Positions 23,349 to 31,558 of a stretch of 64,000 nt of DNA are shown one piece after another. The DNA lies in contig NZ_AP023441.1 of the NCBI RefSeq assembly GCF_019976755.1, forward strand, positions 6,879,501-6,943,500. Direction: 5' to 3'. Within the stretch, counting starts at the first letter, position 1; each line of letters starts with the position of its first letter. The notes under the pieces are model-generated. The model was not told the origin of the DNA and did not search any database. It saw nothing but the letters and a program-made list of their open reading frames with translations. This DNA comes from Nostoc sp. MS1 (GTDB lineage Bacteria > Cyanobacteriota > Cyanobacteriia > Cyanobacteriales > Nostocaceae). The position numbers and the translations under genes are program-made.

Positions 23349-25070
23349 ATGAAAGAAAAAACGAGATGGCAGAGATTATCGACTAAAACTACGGACATTT
23401 TCTTTCAGCTTCACAAATCGTCTTATTTTGTTGAAGGTGGAATAGTTCTTCTGTTGGTTTTAGCAACTGTCATCCTCAATTTCCGAATGATTAAGGACGG
23501 ACTCAATGGTCATGCAGATATCAAATGGCATCTGACTTGGATTCAGCATTTTTCTCGACAATTGGCTGAAGGGATTTGGTATCCTCGATGGCTAGCCGGA
23601 ACCAATTACGGTTATGGTAGCCCCACTTTTGTCTTTCAGCCGCCTTTGGTTTTTTACCTTGGTTCGTTGCTCAAATTCAGTGGGTTGGATGCTCAAAATA
23701 CTATTATTTTTCTGTTTTCTCTAGCGCTTTTTCTTTCGGGTTTAACTTTTTATATTTATGGTCGTAAGAAATGGGGGATCTTTGCGTCTCTCGTCGGAGC
23801 TTTAGCTTATATGACTGCTCCTTATCTAGCTTTTGATATCAACTGGAGAGGGGGACTTGCATCCATATTTGTACAGGCGTTGATTCCATTAATTTGGCAC
23901 TCAACAGAACAATCTTTGTCCTATTCAAAATCGAGATTAACTTTGGCGATCGCTTGGACAGCGACAGCTCTAACCCATGTACCTAGCCTATTGCTCTGTG
24001 CAGTTGTTTGGCTACCCTATACTTTATTAGCTCTGTTAAAGAAACCCTGGAAATCTGTAGTTTCCACTCTGATAACTGCTGGTATTGGTTTAGGGATGGC
24101 ATCTATATTCTTATTGCCGGCCGTTGTAGAAAAGTCCTTGATTAATACTGAGTTCATGAAAGGAGAACATGGAGGAATTGCCGAAACTCTAATTGGCGGA
24201 GGAATCAAGCTTTTTTCTTCTAACTTAATCGCCTATATTTTTGTTCATCAATCATTGGCGATCGCAATCTTCACTATCATTGCTTTTATTGGCTGCCGTA
24301 TTGGTGGAGGAAATGGCCGGGAAATTTGGCATTGGCTAATTTTTGCAATAAGTCTAGCATTTCTCACAAGTTCCTTATCCGAACCTATTTGGCAATCTAG
24401 CCCAACCTTACAAAATATTATTTTTGCCTGGAGATTGTTAGCAATTTTTTCCTTTGTTGGAGCAGTTTTGTGTGCTGTAACAGTTAGAGAAATTATTAAG
24501 CTCCGTCCCAGCCGCAAGCTTGTACTATCTTTGGGAATAGTTGGCGTTCTTTTAATGAACTTTAGATATACATATCAACTATCACGCCAATTTCCTACCC
24601 TGCGTAACCCAGGTAGAGCCAATATTGAGCATCTCAAACATATTCAAACAATTATCAACGATCCCTATACAGATAAACTCAGAGATTACAAAGGCTACAT
24701 TCCTTTACTCAAAAATGGTTCCCCATCTCCTAGCCCAGTCATTGGCGAACCACAAATTTCTATTGTTAACGGTCAAGCCCAAACTCAAATCGAACAGTGG
24801 AATAGCTATGAGCGATTATTCAAAATAACAGCAGCAACACCTTCAACTATTAGAGTACGAACATTCTACTACCCAGCTTGGCATCTGTATCTCAATCAAA
24901 AGCCTCATCCAATTGTTATGTCTGATGATGGAACTATAAAATTTACACTAGAGCCAGGGTTGTATGAAGTGGTGTTACGTTATCAATGGACTCCTGCTTT
25001 TATTGCAGGGGTTATTATTAGCATTTTAAGTGTATTTTTATTGACAGGATTTGTTGTTCTGATAGGTTAA
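23349..25070 (+). CDS. Polytopic membrane protein, PF10131 (PTPS-related) / GT-C type
   Basis: The protein of 573 residues has about ten membrane helices, beginning with one at residues 29-45 (GGIVLLLVLATVILNF). The conserved loop HADIKWHLTWIQHFSRQLAEG, WYPRWLAG and NYGYGSPTFVFQPPLVF after the first helix is the hallmark of the membrane family named PTPS-related in Pfam, which is not a pterin enzyme. The acidic residue in the first periplasmic loop and the overall topology resemble GT-C glycosyltransferases. The C-terminus carries a beta-rich periplasmic piece (about 475-545) and a final helix. The sugar and acceptor are unknown. An ATG at 23349 is preferred over the TTG three bases earlier. 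Confidence 0.75.
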   Translation: MKEKTRWQRLSTKTTDIFFQLHKSSYFVEGGIVLLLVLATVILNFRMIKDGLNGHADIKWHLTWIQHFSRQLAEGIWYPRWLAGTNYGYGSPTFVFQPPLVFYLGSLLKFSGLDAQNTIIFLFSLALFLSGLTFYIYGRKKWGIFASLVGALAYMTAPYLAFDINWRGGLASIFVQALIPLIWHSTEQSLSYSKSRLTLAIAWTATALTHVPSLLLCAVVWLPYTLLALLKKPWKSVVSTLITAGIGLGMASIFLLPAVVEKSLINTEFMKGEHGGIAETLIGGGIKLFSSNLIAYIFVHQSLAIAIFTIIAFIGCRIGGGNGREIWHWLIFAISLAFLTSSLSEPIWQSSPTLQNIIFAWRLLAIFSFVGAVLCAVTVREIIKLRPSRKLVLSLGIVGVLLMNFRYTYQLSRQFPTLRNPGRANIEHLKHIQTIINDPYTDKLRDYKGYIPLLKNGSPSPSPVIGEPQISIVNGQAQTQIEQWNSYERLFKITAATPSTIRVRTFYYPAWHLYLNQKPHPIVMSDDGTIKFTLEPGLYEVVLRYQWTPAFIAGVIISILSVFLLTGFVVLIG

Positions 25071-25107
25071 TAAAATTACAATTTTCAAGGAAACCCAAGA
25101 CAAATTT

Positions 25108-25457
25108 ATATATAAACGTATTTACTTTCTTTTTCTCGTTGGAGCTAAAGTTAATTTAGGTGTAGTTAAATGTTTAATAATCGTTACCTTTTTAATTGTA
25201 GTGGCGATTATTGGTAAGGTTGTGACAGGTTGGGCTGTGTTTGCTTGACTGTTGGTGTGGGGATGATCCCTAGAGGTGAAGTTGGGTTAGTATTTGCTGG
25301 TATTAGTTCAACTAGTGGGGTTTTAGATAAGCCTTTGCAAGCTGCAACCATTATTATGGTGATTTTGAAAACCTTCTTAGCTGCGCCTTTATTACGTTTT
25401 GCCTTTAAACAACCTGGAGAGCCAAAAGAATTGGAACAAGCTGATTTACTTAGGTAA
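25108..25457 (+). pseudogene. Remnant of a cation:proton antiporter C-terminus
   Basis: One frame gives FLVGAKVNLGV then IVTFLIVVAIIGKVVTGWAV before a stop at 25246. The next frame continues with LTVGVGMIPRGEVGLVFAG, SGVLDKPLQAATIIMVIL and FLAAPLLRFAFKQ. Together these match the last helices of CPA-type Na+/H+ antiporters. A short segment and the frame are lost at the junction near 25245. The N-terminal two thirds of the gene are absent. It follows the membrane-protein gene directly, so a deletion probably joined them. Confidence 0.8.
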
Positions 25458-25478
25458 TTATTAGATGGCAATTACTCA

Positions 25479-26057
25479 TTACCTATTTTCATATGGTTTC
25501 CAGTTGGGGTTAGTAAGGCTAGTTAAAATGTGGTCTTGCCATTTGCCATTAATTAATAAATAATCTCTAGCGTAACCTTCTACAACAAAACCCAATCTTT
25601 TAAGTACATTACCACTGCGCTGATTGTGGGGCATATAATTGGCCATAACTCGATGCAGATTTAACTCTTGGAATACATAATCAGTAGCGCCTTTTAAAGC
25701 TTCTGTCATATACCCTTTACCTTGTTTAGCCTCTGCCAGGCTGTAGCCTACATAGCAAAAATGGGCAGCACCTTTAACAAAGTTACTAAAATTTATAGTG
25801 CCAATAATTTCAGTTGGTTGCTTTTTGGGAAATATGAATAACTTTAAAGATTGGTCGTGAATAAACTCTAAAAAATTATTTTCAACTTGATAATTCCAAT
25901 ATTCTACTGTGAAAAAATGTTCAGCCCAAGTAGGGTAATATGGGGTTAAATAAGCTTTATTATCAATAAAGTATTTAAGGATGCTGGGGATATCTTCTTG
26001 TATACCTATACGTAATAGTAGGCGATCGCTTGTAATTATCGGTAGTTCTGACTTCAT
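25479..26057 (-). CDS. GNAT acetyltransferase, RimJ/RimL type
   Basis: The 192-residue protein begins SDRLLLRIGIQEDIPSI, typical of RimJ/RimL-like N-acetyltransferases. The acetyl-CoA site is visible in VGYSLAEAKQGKGYMTEAL (Q/R-x-x-G-x-G/A motif as QGKGY), followed by FQELNLHRVMANY, NQRSGNVLKRLGFVVEG and the YLLINGKWQDHI ending. These enzymes acetylate N-termini of ribosomal proteins or small amines; the substrate here is unknown. An IS630 element lies 79 bp upstream, oriented the same way, and may have replaced its promoter. Confidence 0.88.
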   Translation of the reverse strand: MKSELPIITSDRLLLRIGIQEDIPSILKYFIDNKAYLTPYYPTWAEHFFTVEYWNYQVENNFLEFIHDQSLKLFIFPKKQPTEIIGTINFSNFVKGAAHFCYVGYSLAEAKQGKGYMTEALKGATDYVFQELNLHRVMANYMPHNQRSGNVLKRLGFVVEGYARDYLLINGKWQDHILTSLTNPNWKPYENR

Positions 26058-26177
26058 AACCTAGATGGGCAAATGCTATACCTTCATCTATGTTAAGAGT
26101 TGCGATCGCTTTCTGGTAAATATTAGAATAGCAAATAAGTAAGTCGTGGAGAAAATTTATAAGTATGTAACAAAGAA

Positions 26178-26777
26178 TTAAGCAGAAGAATAAGAGTTAA
26201 ATTTTACACGTTGCGTACTGTAGTTTCCCTTTTCTCCTCTATTTTGAACTCCATCAATGACAGCATAGGCAAGGTCTAATTCATCCTCAAAACTTTGAGA
26301 AGCTAGTTCATTTTTTTTCAGGTGTTGCCACTCCAATTCAATTGGATTCATCTCTGAGCAATATTTAGGTAAAAAGAAGATGTACAAACCCATCTCTTCC
26401 CACTTTGTCCATAATTGCTGAACTTCTTTGCACCGATGTATCGGGCCGTTGTCCTGAACGATGACTCTGATACGACCTGCTTTTTGGGCTTCAAGTGCTT
26501 CAAGCTCCATCATTTGAATATAGGATTTGCGTGAAACGCCACCAATCACTAGACCGTACACAAAACTAATTAGGGGTTGAAGAAACCCAATAATACTTAA
26601 CCTTCGACCCCGACGCTTACTCTGCTCCAGGCGTTTTTGCTGACCTCGGAAGTAGTAACTGTAACTGGGTTCACTCCAGGCACAAAACCCTGATTCATCC
26701 ATATACTTTAAATCGATTTCTCCAGCAGCAGCAGATAATTCCAACATCTCTAAGTCTGCCTGTTTGATTTGCTGCAA
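26178..26777 (-). CDS. IS630 transposase, DDE half
   Basis: This frame holds the catalytic domain: first Asp in LKYMDESGFCAW, second Asp in VIVQDNGPIHR, and Glu in EMNPIELEWQHLKKN. It is a DDE nuclease of the Tc1/mariner-IS630 superfamily. The frame stays open upstream of its first ATG as far as the A7 tract (26833-26839 on the plus strand), reading WKRTRKSHKGKQ, a family-typical segment. It is therefore probably made as a fusion with the HTH half by a -1 shift or transcript slippage. Confidence 0.88.
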   Translation of the reverse strand: MQQIKQADLEMLELSAAAGEIDLKYMDESGFCAWSEPSYSYYFRGQQKRLEQSKRRGRRLSIIGFLQPLISFVYGLVIGGVSRKSYIQMMELEALEAQKAGRIRVIVQDNGPIHRCKEVQQLWTKWEEMGLYIFFLPKYCSEMNPIELEWQHLKKNELASQSFEDELDLAYAVIDGVQNRGEKGNYSTQRVKFNSYSSA

Positions 26778-27232
26778 TACTTTGTCTTGCTTTCCTTTGT
26801 GGCTTTTTCTAGTTCGCTTCCAAATGACCCCCTTTTTTTGAGTACCTGCCTTAACCAGTCAGGACTCAATTTCACGGAGCGTTCTTGCTCTAATTTTTGG
26901 GCTAATTGAACACTATTATATGTACGTGGTTCTTGCTCCAAGCATTTTTCTAAGAACGCCATGTCAGCTTCTGCCCACCTTGATTTTCCTCCCCGCCCTG
27001 CTTTCTCCCACAGTCCTTCTAGACCTTGTTTTTCCCATCTATGCAAAACTTCTCTTACTGTTTGGGCAGTCCAGTCAAAGTGATCTGCTATCTTCTCTAC
27101 GTACCAACCATGTGCGCTTAATCTGATCACTTCGGCTCGGTCTTTCACTTTCTGGGGTACATCTGCCGTTCTCAGGTTGAACAAAATTTTATCTTGCTTA
27201 GGAGTCAGAAATACCCTTAAACGGCTGCCCAT
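26750..27232 (-). CDS. IS630 transposase, HTH half
   Basis: The N-terminal half has winged-helix segments: VKDRAEVIRLSAHGWYVEKI, IADHFDWTAQTVREVLHRW, and GLEGLWEKAGRGGKSRW. These recognise the element ends. After VLKK at the A7 tract the frame departs from the family pattern (RGSFGSELEKA) and stops within 30 residues. The normal continuation is found in the other frame. Confidence 0.88.
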   Translation of the reverse strand: MGSRLRVFLTPKQDKILFNLRTADVPQKVKDRAEVIRLSAHGWYVEKIADHFDWTAQTVREVLHRWEKQGLEGLWEKAGRGGKSRWAEADMAFLEKCLEQEPRTYNSVQLAQKLEQERSVKLSPDWLRQVLKKRGSFGSELEKATKESKTKYCSKSNRQT

Positions 27233-27311
27233 ATCCCTGTTACCTTGGTAGACACATTTATGTATTTACTTATCTTTACACACTTTGGTTTTTTCACCTT
27301 GTTCTACTTAC

Positions 27312-27548
27312 CTACGATTCATTGACATTGACCTGTTCACAGCCTTGCTCAATTGCTTCGCGCATCAACTGTAAGTCATCAGCAGGAATAGAACCAGCAA
27401 AACGCAACAATTCCTGCCCAGGAGTACCCTGGACTGCTTCTTTTCTCAAAGTCCTGGCAAATTCAAGCACCTGCCATTGCTGATGTTGTGGCATCGTTTT
27501 TAAATGCTTGATGACTTCATCAATAATGGAAATGTTCATTTTACTCAT
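27312..27548 (-). CDS. Orphan antitoxin-like protein, C-terminus cut by IS630
   Basis: The 78-residue protein resembles the small antitoxins (DUF2281-like) that precede PIN toxins in Nostoc: a helical N-terminus (ISIIDEVIKHLKTMPQHQQ, VLEFARTLRKEA) and an acidic tail (SIPADDLQLMREAIEQGCE). The last base of its TAG stop is the first base of the IS630 element if the target was TA, so the native end was altered by the insertion. No toxin follows on either side of the element. Family assignment is tentative. Confidence 0.6.
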   Translation of the reverse strand: MSKMNISIIDEVIKHLKTMPQHQQWQVLEFARTLRKEAVQGTPGQELLRFAGSIPADDLQLMREAIEQGCEQVNVNES

Positions 27549-27584
27549 TCCATATATTCATCAATTTCACATACTCGCTTTCTA

Positions 27585-28544
27585 TTACTCATCTTCTCCC
27601 TCTCCTTCTTCTATTTCTACTTCTTCTAGAGACTGCCCATGTTTACTGAGTAAACGCCAAATATCGTTGTAAAAGAAATGATCAATAGTTTGAATATGTT
27701 GTGAGAGTAAAGAGTCCGTAAGCATATTTGGTCGAATATCACAGTAATACACACCGTCCAATGGATTTAACCTAATAGTATAAGCTTTAAAATGCCCTGA
27801 CAAAAAGGTTGTATTAATACCATATCGATTCTCTTGTCTCGTTTTCTTTCTTTGCACATCATTGAGAAAAATGGCAATGTGAGGTATTTCTGTACTAGTT
27901 AATTTGTTGTATAAAAACTTATCGACAAAAATCTTGTCAATACGATCCTTGCTTGAGGTTTTCACTGAACCAATAATTTTGAGTTCATCTTCTTTACTTA
28001 TCAATAAATCGTGTTGATAACTGGTGTGAAATAGGATGTCACCACTATCATCTTTAATTGGAACTTGAACTGTCCCTGCCACGCAATCTATATTTAGTGC
28101 AGAAATTATGAGGCGAATTAAACGCTCAAAAAGATCACCATTTATCTTGCGAGCTTGATTAGATTTTCCCGAAGGTAAAGCATCAAGAACAGCACCAATA
28201 GATTGCTGAATAGTATAAATGGTAGAAACTAAAACCTGTCTTAATTGATTATTAGGTAATTTTCTATCTTTTAACTGTTCCAGAGTTTCTAAAAACTGAA
28301 CAGAAATATTTTCAAAGACATCTGCTTCAGACATCAATAAGGTATTAATTGGGCGTGTAATATTGTAGTAGCCATCTTCTTTGTACTGATAAAACTGGTA
28401 ATAAGTCTCGTTTTGAGAGACTATTTTAGCTTGTAAACCTGTCTCAATAAACTGTAAATATTCTATGCAAAAGTTTATATAATCTTTAATGGTTTGAAAA
28501 CGTTCTTTATCGATTGCATAATTAACTAAATTCTTTAAGTTCAT
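27585..28544 (-). CDS. Probable type II restriction endonuclease
   Basis: The 319-residue protein follows a DNA methyltransferase gene and overlaps its end by four bases, the usual layout of a restriction-modification pair. A PD-(D/E)xK-like core is visible: Glu in NGDLFERLIRLI (about 138-146), Asp in SYQHDLLIS and Lys in IIGSVKTSSKDRID. The C-terminus is a run of acidic residues (EEVEIEEGEGEDE). I cannot assign a recognition site or a named subfamily. The gene lies downstream of the methylase, which would be translated first. Confidence 0.75.
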   Translation of the reverse strand: MNLKNLVNYAIDKERFQTIKDYINFCIEYLQFIETGLQAKIVSQNETYYQFYQYKEDGYYNITRPINTLLMSEADVFENISVQFLETLEQLKDRKLPNNQLRQVLVSTIYTIQQSIGAVLDALPSGKSNQARKINGDLFERLIRLIISALNIDCVAGTVQVPIKDDSGDILFHTSYQHDLLISKEDELKIIGSVKTSSKDRIDKIFVDKFLYNKLTSTEIPHIAIFLNDVQRKKTRQENRYGINTTFLSGHFKAYTIRLNPLDGVYYCDIRPNMLTDSLLSQHIQTIDHFFYNDIWRLLSKHGQSLEEVEIEEGEGEDE

Positions 28545-29506
28545 CGTATAGACTCTCTTCTTTCCGCATTTTTGCGATCAAAAGCAATCCATTCTTCTTT
28601 TGTCATGCGCCGAACATTTTCTATGCGTTGAAACGCCCAATCATTGTATTCCATATTCAGATCACAGCCCATCCAACGTCGATTTAATTGTTCGGCGACC
28701 ACAAGAGTAGTTCCTGAGCCTGAAAATGGATCAATAACTAAATCGCCTTCATTAGAAGAGGCAAGAACCAATTTTCTTAATAGCTCTTCAGGCTTCTGAG
28801 TAGGGTGAGGTGTTGTCTCACCCATACCATTACAAGTTGTAGGAATCTCTATCACATCTTTAGGTTTTGCACCTTTTGGATTAGGTAGCCAATTGTCACG
28901 CTTTTTTGTTGCGCCTTTTCCGTAAGCACTTGTTTTTGCCTGTGGATGTGAAGGATATTTTAACGTATGCGCTCCATAAGGGATTCTGACATCATCAATG
29001 TTTATTTTCACAGTATTAGATTTACGAAAATGTATCAAGCTTTCGTGTGAACGACCCCAATCACTACCTAAATTGGCTTTATTTCTATAGTGCCAGATGA
29101 GCCAACGACAACCTTTAAAATACTTTGATGCTGGATGTTTCAGGTCGGCTAAAATTTCCGAAAATCCACAAATATAAAGAGAACCTGTAGATTTTAGAAC
29201 ACGCGAAGCCTCTTTAATCCATTGAAGTGACCACTCAATGTACTGCTCTTGATTTTCAAAGTTATCCCAATCGGCTTTCTTGATGTTGTAAGGTGGATCA
29301 GCAAAAATTAAATCGATGCTTTCAGACTCAAGAGATTTCAGCCAATCAATTGAATTACCTTGATATAGTTTTCCATTAATATGCGAATATTGAAGCTGGA
29401 ACCCTTGGGTTAAAGGTTGTAATACCTGCTTGCTAATTCGTTGTTTGTTAGCCACCACCTCAACAGGTAATTGTGCAAAATTTAAACTTTTATTAGAATC
29501 GACCAT
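28541..29506 (-). CDS. DNA methyltransferase (N6-adenine or N4-cytosine)
   Basis: The 321-residue enzyme has the beta-class motif order: motif IV DPPYNI (in LIFADPPYNIKKADWDNF) precedes motif I DPFSGSGTT near the C-terminus. DPPY marks an amino-methyltransferase for adenine N6 or cytosine N4. The PTQKPEELLRKLVLASS block before motif I is typical. It would protect host DNA from the downstream nuclease. Target specificity lies in the central region (about 150-210) and cannot be read by eye. Confidence 0.9.
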   Translation of the reverse strand: MVDSNKSLNFAQLPVEVVANKQRISKQVLQPLTQGFQLQYSHINGKLYQGNSIDWLKSLESESIDLIFADPPYNIKKADWDNFENQEQYIEWSLQWIKEASRVLKSTGSLYICGFSEILADLKHPASKYFKGCRWLIWHYRNKANLGSDWGRSHESLIHFRKSNTVKINIDDVRIPYGAHTLKYPSHPQAKTSAYGKGATKKRDNWLPNPKGAKPKDVIEIPTTCNGMGETTPHPTQKPEELLRKLVLASSNEGDLVIDPFSGSGTTLVVAEQLNRRWMGCDLNMEYNDWAFQRIENVRRMTKEEWIAFDRKNAERRESIR

Positions 29507-29586
29507 GTTTGGTTACGTTCAGCCATTGCTATAAACGCCTAAATAGAAGATTATAATATAAACAACCAGCTTCTATTTATCAGAAA

Positions 29587-30762
29587 CTACGAACTAATAA
29601 TATGAACCTTACTCGCGGCGACTGTGGCTTTCTCCCTGGCTGCTTCCACGTTCTCGGCTTTGGCTAAGGCTACACCCATGCGGCGGTAAGGGTGTGCTGT
29701 GGGTTTACCAAATAGTCTGATGTCTACATCTGGTTCGGCTAAGGCTTCGGCTACTCCTGTAAAGGCTACTGCAGCTAATTTTTCTGATGCTAAAATTACG
29801 GCACTGGCTGAAGCGCCCAACTGTTCTATTTTGGGAATGGGTAAGCCTAAAATTGCTCGTAAATGTAATTCAAATTCGTTCAAGTTTTGCGAGATTAATG
29901 TCACCATTCCCGTATCGTGGGGACGGGGTGATAGTTCGGAAAAGATTACTTCGTCTTTGGTAATGAAAAATTCTACGCCAAATATACCAGCACCACCTAA
30001 AGCATCGGTGACTTTTTTGGCTATGTCTTGGGCTTCTATGATTTTATCTTCACTGATGGCGGCTGGTTGCCAAGATTCTTGATAATCGCCTCTTTCTTGG
30101 CGGTGTCCGATGGGTGAACAGAAAATTGTGGGATTATCCCATTGTTTAATAGTCAGGAGGGTGATTTCGATTTCAAAGTTGATAAATTCTTCAACGATGA
30201 CCTTTTGACTGTCACCACGAGAATTAGCGATCGCATAATTCCAAGCTTTCTCTACTTCGTCTTTTGTCCCTACTACCGATTGTCCTTTACCAGAGGAGGA
30301 CATTACAGGTTTAACTACGTTAGGAAAGCCTATTTTATCAGAAACTGCAATCAATTCTTCTAAGGTGACGGCGTAGCCATATTTCGCCGTTCTAATACCT
30401 AATTCCGCATGAGCTAATTCCCTGATGCGATCACGGTTCATTGTATAGTTTGTAGCGGCAGCCGTGGGAATTACAGTGATGCCTCGTGCTTCAAACTCCT
30501 GTAATTTCTCGGTTCTTATAGCTTCAATCTCTGGTATAATAAAATTGGGCTGATGCTTAGTTACTACCTCCTCTAGATCATCAGCACTAAGCATCGATAT
30601 GACTTCACAACAGTCAGCGACCTGCATAGCTGGGGCGTTGGCGTAGCGGTCAACGGCTATGACATAATTTCCCAAACGTTGAGCCGCAATGACAAATTCC
30701 TTGCCCAATTCCCCTGACCCCAATAACATTAGTTTCTGGGGTAGCTTAGTCGCCTTAATCAT
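29587..30762 (-). CDS. purT: Formate-dependent GAR transformylase
   Basis: PurT makes formyl-GAR from GAR, formate and ATP in purine synthesis, a folate-free alternative to PurN. The 391-residue protein has the N-terminal Rossmann part (LMLLGSGELGKEFVIAAQRL), the ATP-grasp core (FPNVVKPVMSSSGKGQSVV, VIVEEFINFEIEITLL) and the metal site FGVEFFITKDEVIFSELSPR with the PHDTGMVTL ending. Length and motifs are standard. It stands between the restriction-modification pair and a pentapeptide-repeat gene. Confidence 0.95.
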   Translation of the reverse strand: MIKATKLPQKLMLLGSGELGKEFVIAAQRLGNYVIAVDRYANAPAMQVADCCEVISMLSADDLEEVVTKHQPNFIIPEIEAIRTEKLQEFEARGITVIPTAAATNYTMNRDRIRELAHAELGIRTAKYGYAVTLEELIAVSDKIGFPNVVKPVMSSSGKGQSVVGTKDEVEKAWNYAIANSRGDSQKVIVEEFINFEIEITLLTIKQWDNPTIFCSPIGHRQERGDYQESWQPAAISEDKIIEAQDIAKKVTDALGGAGIFGVEFFITKDEVIFSELSPRPHDTGMVTLISQNLNEFELHLRAILGLPIPKIEQLGASASAVILASEKLAAVAFTGVAEALAEPDVDIRLFGKPTAHPYRRMGVALAKAENVEAAREKATVAASKVHIISS

Positions 30763-30789
30763 GCACCTATCTCAGCTAAATTCTAGATT

Positions 30790-31311
30790 CTAATCATCTT
30801 CAACCAAATGGTTGAATTTAGCTCCACGTAGTTGTAATTCTTTACGTTGCTGCTTGGTTAAACCATTACCAATACCTAGCTGACATTCTTCCACAAGGGC
30901 TTCTAACCAAACAGTTCCGTTGAGGGTTGCGCCTCTTAAATCTGCTTTTCTTAGGTCAGCTTTGGTGAAATTAACAAAAATTAGGTCGGCGTTTAATAGG
31001 CTGCTTCCTTGTATGTTTGCTTCTGTTAAGTTACCGCGAATTAAACTGACATCATCTAAGTTTAAATTAGACAAATCAGCCCCAGACAGATTCGGAAATT
31101 TCATCTCTTTGGGATTTTGCAGAAAGCGGATTACACAATCAATGTTCTCATCATTCAATCGAATTTTAGACAAGAATTTGAAACGACCTAGACCTAATTC
31201 TTGGAGAATTTGCAGGCGTTGCGCTGGACTCTGTTCTAAAAAATGAATGGACTGAGAGCGGAGTTCTTGGTCTTGAGTATGAGGATTGATCATGATCATT
31301 GTTTTTGGCAC
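30790..31311 (-). CDS. Pentapeptide-repeat protein
   Basis: Residues 85-135 contain A(D/N)LxX repeats (LSGADLSNLNL, DVSLIRGNLTEANIQ, LLNADLIFVNFTKADLRKADL), which fold into a right-handed quadrilateral helix. About ten repeats are present, fewer than in gyrase-mimicking members. The N-terminal 80 residues are helical and rich in Leu and Arg. No function can be assigned. It ends 27 bases before purT on the same strand. The ATG at residue 5 (MIMINPHTQD) is an alternative start. Confidence 0.8.
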   Translation of the reverse strand: MPKTMIMINPHTQDQELRSQSIHFLEQSPAQRLQILQELGLGRFKFLSKIRLNDENIDCVIRFLQNPKEMKFPNLSGADLSNLNLDDVSLIRGNLTEANIQGSSLLNADLIFVNFTKADLRKADLRGATLNGTVWLEALVEECQLGIGNGLTKQQRKELQLRGAKFNHLVEDD

Positions 31312-31345
31312 TATATCTAACTATTTGGATGCACGGCTAAAGTTA

Positions 31346-31558
31346 TCAATAGCCCGATGAACAGCAGTAACCTGAAAACCTAGTCCAACTTCCACTCAGA
31401 CAAAGAGTAACATCTGATTGTAAATAGTAAGGCAAACTTTTGGTAAACTCAGTAGCAGAGTTTTTAAAGAATTGGCTTGCTTTGACAAGTAGAGCATTTT
31501 TTAACGCCGTGTGTGGTAGTAGATTCTGCTTTTGAGCTATCATTTTGCTCTCACCCAT
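31346..31558 (-). CDS. Possible small protein overlapping the ABC-F stop
   Basis: The frame overlaps the last eight bases of the ABC-F gene and gives 70 residues (MGESKMIAQKQNLLPHTALK, then SQFFKNSATEF). The tail is Ser/Gly/Cys-rich and looks accidental. No ribosome-binding site of note or family is seen. It may simply be the 3' region of the ABC-F transcript. Confidence 0.25.
   Translation of the reverse strand: MGESKMIAQKQNLLPHTALKNALLVKASQFFKNSATEFTKSLPYYLQSDVTLCLSGSWTRFSGYCCSSGY

Larger units (their letters stand above)
26138..27312 (-). mobile_element. IS630-family insertion sequence
   Basis: The element is about 1175 bp and carries a two-frame transposase. Imperfect inverted ends begin AGTAAGT (left) and GGTAAGT (right, other strand), each followed by a GG-GAAAA block. 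A TA dinucleotide flanks both ends (26136-26137 and 27313-27314), as expected for IS630, which duplicates TA. Exact ends are inferred by eye. Confidence 0.75.

Noticed and set aside
31312..31345. Promoter for the pentapeptide gene
   Set aside because: Too short and no recognisable boxes; not reported as a feature.
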